Positions 6,147 to 8,015 of a stretch of 8,015 nucleotides of DNA are shown here, in pieces. Every line of letters begins with the position of its first letter. Position 1 is the stretch's first letter. The notes beneath the pieces are model-generated. The model was given only the letters and a program-made list of their open reading frames with translations, was not told where the DNA came from and searched no databases. The translations under genes and the position numbers were made by a program. Source of the stretch: RGIG4694 sp964501705 (lineage in GTDB: Bacteria; Bacillota; Clostridia; Oscillospirales; Ruminococcaceae); contig CAZCUQ010000082.1 of NCBI GenBank assembly GCA_964501705.1, forward strand, positions 1-8,015. Direction: 5' to 3'.

Positions 6147-6599
6147 CAAAATGTATCAATTACAGCATCAACAAACTTAACAGATGAAGACATTGAAAAA
6201 GCTGTTAAAGATGCAGAAGCACATGCGGAAGAAGATAAGAAAAAGAAAGAAGAAATTGAAGTTAGAAATAATGCTGAAAGCTTAGTATATAATAGTGAAA
6301 AAACATTAAATGATTTAGGTGATAAAGTAAGTGGAGAAGAAAAAGCAAAAATTGAAGCTGAAATTGAAAATACTAAAAAAGCACTTGAAGGAAACAATAC
6401 AGAGGCTATAAAAGAAGCAACAGAAAAATTAACAAAAGTATTTTACGAAATGTCTGAACAATTATACAAAAATGGAAATCCAAATGCAGCAGGTGCAACA
6501 GAAGAAGCAGCTGGTGAAGCAACAGGTGATGCAGAAAATAATGGAAATGATGGAAATGTATATGATGCAGACTATAAAGTAGAAGATGATAATAAATAG
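6144..6599 (+). CDS. dnaK: Chaperone DnaK (Hsp70), C-terminal fragment, 5'-truncated
   Basis: DnaK binds exposed hydrophobic segments of unfolded proteins in an ATP-driven cycle with DnaJ and GrpE. Only about 151 of some 610-620 residues are present. The fragment opens with QNVSITASTNL, the last strand of the substrate-binding beta domain, then TDEDIEKAVKDAE. The helical lid follows (about 18-110, including DKKKKEEIEVRNNAESLVY). A Gly/Ala/Glu/Asn-rich linker precedes the tail VYDADYKVEDDNK, which resembles Gram-positive DnaK ends. The whole ATPase domain and most of the beta domain are missing. The TTG at 6144 has no convincing ribosome binding site and an in-frame TAA lies just upstream, so it is very unlikely to be expressed as shown. 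dnaJ follows after 108 nt, the normal dnaK-dnaJ order. Identity is sure; the truncation is probably caused by the junction. Confidence 0.93.
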   Translation: MQNVSITASTNLTDEDIEKAVKDAEAHAEEDKKKKEEIEVRNNAESLVYNSEKTLNDLGDKVSGEEKAKIEAEIENTKKALEGNNTEAIKEATEKLTKVFYEMSEQLYKNGNPNAAGATEEAAGEATGDAENNGNDGNVYDADYKVEDDNK

Positions 6600-6614
6600 T
6601 ATAAAACATGCAAC

Positions 6615-6637
6615 GGGCGAGTTAAAAATACTCGCCC
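6615..6637 (+). promoter_or_regulatory. G+C-rich intercistronic hairpin between dnaK and dnaJ
   Basis: GGGCGAGT (6615-6622) and ACTCGCCC (6630-6637) form a perfect 8-bp stem around the loop TAAAAAT. It stands out in very A+T-rich DNA. Only AATTT follows, so it is a weak terminator at best. It could cause partial termination or protect the dnaK 3' end from nucleases, lowering dnaJ relative to dnaK. The role is inferred. Confidence 0.6.
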
Positions 6638-6659
6638 AATTTATGAAAAGGAGAAAGAC

Positions 6660-6689
6660 TTGAAAATTTCAAATCTATTAATCCTTTGA
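6660..6689 (+). CDS. Possible 9-codon leader peptide ahead of dnaJ
   Basis: A strong ribosome binding site, AAGGAG (6648-6653), lies 6 nt before a TTG that opens a 9-codon frame (MKISNLLIL, then TGA). The stop falls at the edge of the dnaJ ribosome binding site, so ribosomes finishing here could help initiate dnaJ. I know no family for it. The TTG start and tiny size make this tentative; the AAGGAG could equally be a remnant or chance in purine-rich DNA. Confidence 0.2.
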   Translation: MKISNLLIL

Positions 6690-6703
6690 AAGGAATGGAT
6701 TAA
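6678..6703 (+). promoter_or_regulatory. Inverted repeat presenting the dnaJ ribosome binding site in its loop
   Basis: TTAATCC (6678-6684) and GGATTAA (6697-6703) pair perfectly over 7 bp. The dnaJ Shine-Dalgarno AAAGGA (6689-6694) lies in the 12-nt loop. The linear distance from this site to the ATG at 6708 is 13 nt, longer than ideal, and folding would shorten it. A competing small hairpin, TCCT with AGGA, would instead hide the site. The effect on translation is inferred. Confidence 0.4.
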
Positions 6704-6707
6704 AATT

Positions 6708-7874
6708 ATGGCAAATAAAAAAGACTATTATGAAGTTTTAGGAGTTCAAAAAACAGCAACAGATGATGAATTAAAAAAAGCATATAGAAAACTTGCAAAA
6801 AAATATCATCCAGATGCCAATCCAGATAATAAAGCAGAAGCAGAGGCTAAATTTAAAGAAGTCAATGAAGCTTATGAAAATTTGTCAGATCCTCAAAAAA
6901 GGAGGATGTATGACCAGTTTGGGCATGATGGACCACAAGGATTTGGCGGAGCAGGAGGACCATTTGGCGGACAAGGTGGCTATTATTCATATTCTAGTTC
7001 AGGCTTTGACGGATTTAGTGATTTTGGTGACTTAGGGGATATCTTTTCTTCCTTTTTTGGAGGAGGTTTTGGAGGTAGAAGTTCTGCTAGAAGACAGACT
7101 GGACCAAAAAAAGGTGCAGATTTAAATTTGGGGATGGAAATTACTTTTGAACAATCCTATTTAGGTGTAGAAAAAGAAATTATGATAACCAGAGATGAAA
7201 CCTGTACAACCTGTCATGGAAGTGGAGCAAAACCAGGAACTTCTGTAACTAAATGTAGTATGTGTAATGGTACTGGGCAAGTAACACAAGTTCAAAATAC
7301 TATTTTAGGGCAAATGCAAACAAAAAGAACATGTAGTGCTTGTCATGGTACAGGCGAAGTTATAAAAGAGCCATGTGAAACTTGCCATGGAAAAGGTACA
7401 ATAAGAAAGCAACCAAAAATCAAAGTAAAAATTCCAGCAGGTATTGATGATAATCAAACAGTTGTATTAAGAGGAGAAGGGGAACCTGGTCAAAAAGGTG
7501 GTCCAAAAGGAGACTTATATATTACAGTTAGAATAAAAAAACATAATATTTATACTAGAAAGGGAAATCAAGTTTTGTGTGAAATCCCAATTACCATTAC
7601 CCAAGCAACTTTGGGTGCAGAGTTACAAATACCAATGGTAGATGGTTCCAAAGAGACTTATAAAATCCCAGATGGTACACAAACAGGAACTAAATTTACA
7701 ATTCGTAACAAAGGTTTTAAATCTGTTAATTCTAATAGTGTAGGAGATTTTGTATTTACGGTAATCATTCAAACACCAAAAAGATTAACCAAAGAACAAA
7801 GAGATTTATTAGTGCAATTAGCTAAAACAATGAATGAACAGCCTCCTGTTAAAAAACGTGGAATTTTTGGATAA
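6708..7874 (+). CDS. dnaJ: Chaperone protein DnaJ (type I Hsp40)
   Basis: DnaJ delivers unfolded substrates to DnaK and stimulates its ATPase. The 388 residues are full length. The J domain (about 5-70) contains YHPD with the essential His34-Pro35-Asp36. A Gly/Phe-rich linker follows (about 72-124), with repeated GGFG-like units. The zinc-binding domain has all four CxxCxGxG modules: Cys166/169, 183/186, 209/212 and 223/226. The C-terminal substrate-binding and dimerisation domains cover about 235-370. The ATG at 6708 is the only sensible start; the ATG at 6695 reads into a stop after two codons. It lies 108 nt after dnaK and was probably cotranscribed with it. No CIRCE operator is visible here; if one exists it should lie upstream of the missing part of the operon. 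A terminator follows. Confidence 0.98.
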   Translation: MANKKDYYEVLGVQKTATDDELKKAYRKLAKKYHPDANPDNKAEAEAKFKEVNEAYENLSDPQKRRMYDQFGHDGPQGFGGAGGPFGGQGGYYSYSSSGFDGFSDFGDLGDIFSSFFGGGFGGRSSARRQTGPKKGADLNLGMEITFEQSYLGVEKEIMITRDETCTTCHGSGAKPGTSVTKCSMCNGTGQVTQVQNTILGQMQTKRTCSACHGTGEVIKEPCETCHGKGTIRKQPKIKVKIPAGIDDNQTVVLRGEGEPGQKGGPKGDLYITVRIKKHNIYTRKGNQVLCEIPITITQATLGAELQIPMVDGSKETYKIPDGTQTGTKFTIRNKGFKSVNSNSVGDFVFTVIIQTPKRLTKEQRDLLVQLAKTMNEQPPVKKRGIFG

Positions 7875-7895
7875 TATAATATAAAAATAGTTTAG

Positions 7896-7924
7896 ACAAG
7901 GTTTTAAAAAACCTTGTTTTCTTT
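7896..7924 (+). terminator. Intrinsic terminator after dnaJ
   Basis: ACAAGGTTT (7896-7904) pairs with AAACCTTGT (7909-7917), a 9-bp stem with a TAAA loop. It is followed by a T-rich run TTTTCTTT (7917-7924). It lies 21 nt after the dnaJ stop and should end the dnaK-dnaJ transcript. Confidence 0.85.
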
Positions 7925-7942
7925 ACTTTGCTGTGATACAAT
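7914..7942 (+). promoter_or_regulatory. Weak extended -10 promoter upstream of the right-end gene
   Basis: TACAAT (7937-7942), one mismatch from TATAAT, is preceded by TGA at 7934-7936, giving the extended -10 pattern TGn. With a 17-nt spacer the -35 position reads TTGTTT, which matches only its first half and overlaps the terminator. The site fits the start codon at 7977 but remains a prediction. Confidence 0.45.
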
Positions 7943-7976
7943 AAAAGAAAAAAAGGCATAAAAAGGGTTTGAATCT

Positions 7977-8015
7977 ATGAAAAAAGCAAAAAAAATTATA
8001 ATTTTTTTATTGATT
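7977..8015 (+). CDS. Start of a possible secreted or membrane protein (cut by the right edge)
   Basis: An ATG at 7977 opens 13 codons that run to the window end: MKKAKKIIIFLLI. A short lysine-rich start followed by a hydrophobic run is typical of a signal peptide or first membrane segment. A weak ribosome binding site, AAAAGGG, lies about 9 nt upstream, and a candidate promoter precedes it. The family cannot be told from 13 residues. The terminator in front suggests it is not part of the dnaJ transcript. Confidence 0.4.
   Translation, partial: MKKAKKIIIFLLI

Noticed and set aside
6083..6397. Minus-strand frame rich in Ser, Phe and Leu across the junction
   Set aside because: It is antisense to the dnaK fragment. 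Its hydrophobic look comes from reading lysine- and glutamate-rich codons backwards.
1..8015. CRISPR arrays, tRNA or rRNA genes, mobile elements, toxin-antitoxin or phage-defence genes
   Set aside because: No repeat arrays, cloverleaf sequences, transposase-like frames or terminal inverted repeats were seen. The genes are housekeeping pyrimidine and chaperone genes plus one family-level membrane protein.

Overview
The window joins two unlike blocks of Firmicutes-type DNA. Positions 1 to about 6120 have moderate G+C and codons often ending in G or C. Every gene there lies on the minus strand. From about 6147 to the end the DNA is clearly A+T-rich (AAA, ACA, GGA and CCA codons dominate) and every gene lies on the plus strand. 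Consensus sigma-A promoters, strong AGGAGG-like ribosome binding sites and a PyrR-controlled leader point to a Clostridia-like host for the left block. The right block also looks like a low-G+C Firmicute, but not obviously the same organism.

Left block, read on the minus strand: a gene for an ABC_trans_CmpB-type membrane protein (5035-5994) with its own promoter; then a perfect-consensus promoter (4925-4953); a leader of about 147 nt with a PyrR-binding hairpin, an antiterminator and an intrinsic terminator; and then a tightly packed pyrimidine operon pyrR - pyrC - pyrF - carA - carB. carB runs off the left edge after 295 codons. Together these genes supply carbamoyl phosphate (CarA/CarB), dihydroorotate (PyrC) and UMP (PyrF). 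PyrR senses UMP/UTP against PRPP and closes the attenuator when pyrimidines are plentiful. Aspartate transcarbamoylase (pyrB), PyrD/PyrK and PyrE are not in the window.

Right block: a 5'-truncated dnaK that encodes only the last part of the substrate-binding domain and the lid; an intergenic stretch with a G+C-rich hairpin and a possible hairpin around the dnaJ ribosome binding site; a complete dnaJ; a terminator; and the first 13 codons of a possible next gene with a weak promoter.

The boundary at about 6118-6146 is abrupt. Composition changes and dnaK is cut mid-domain with an in-frame stop just upstream. The simplest reading is an assembly chimera (two genomes or two loci joined), with a genuine recombination breakpoint as the alternative. 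I did not find an undescribed biological system. The most informative items are this junction, the complete pyr attenuator, and a Gly at CarB position 129 where E. coli CarB has an ATP-site Arg.
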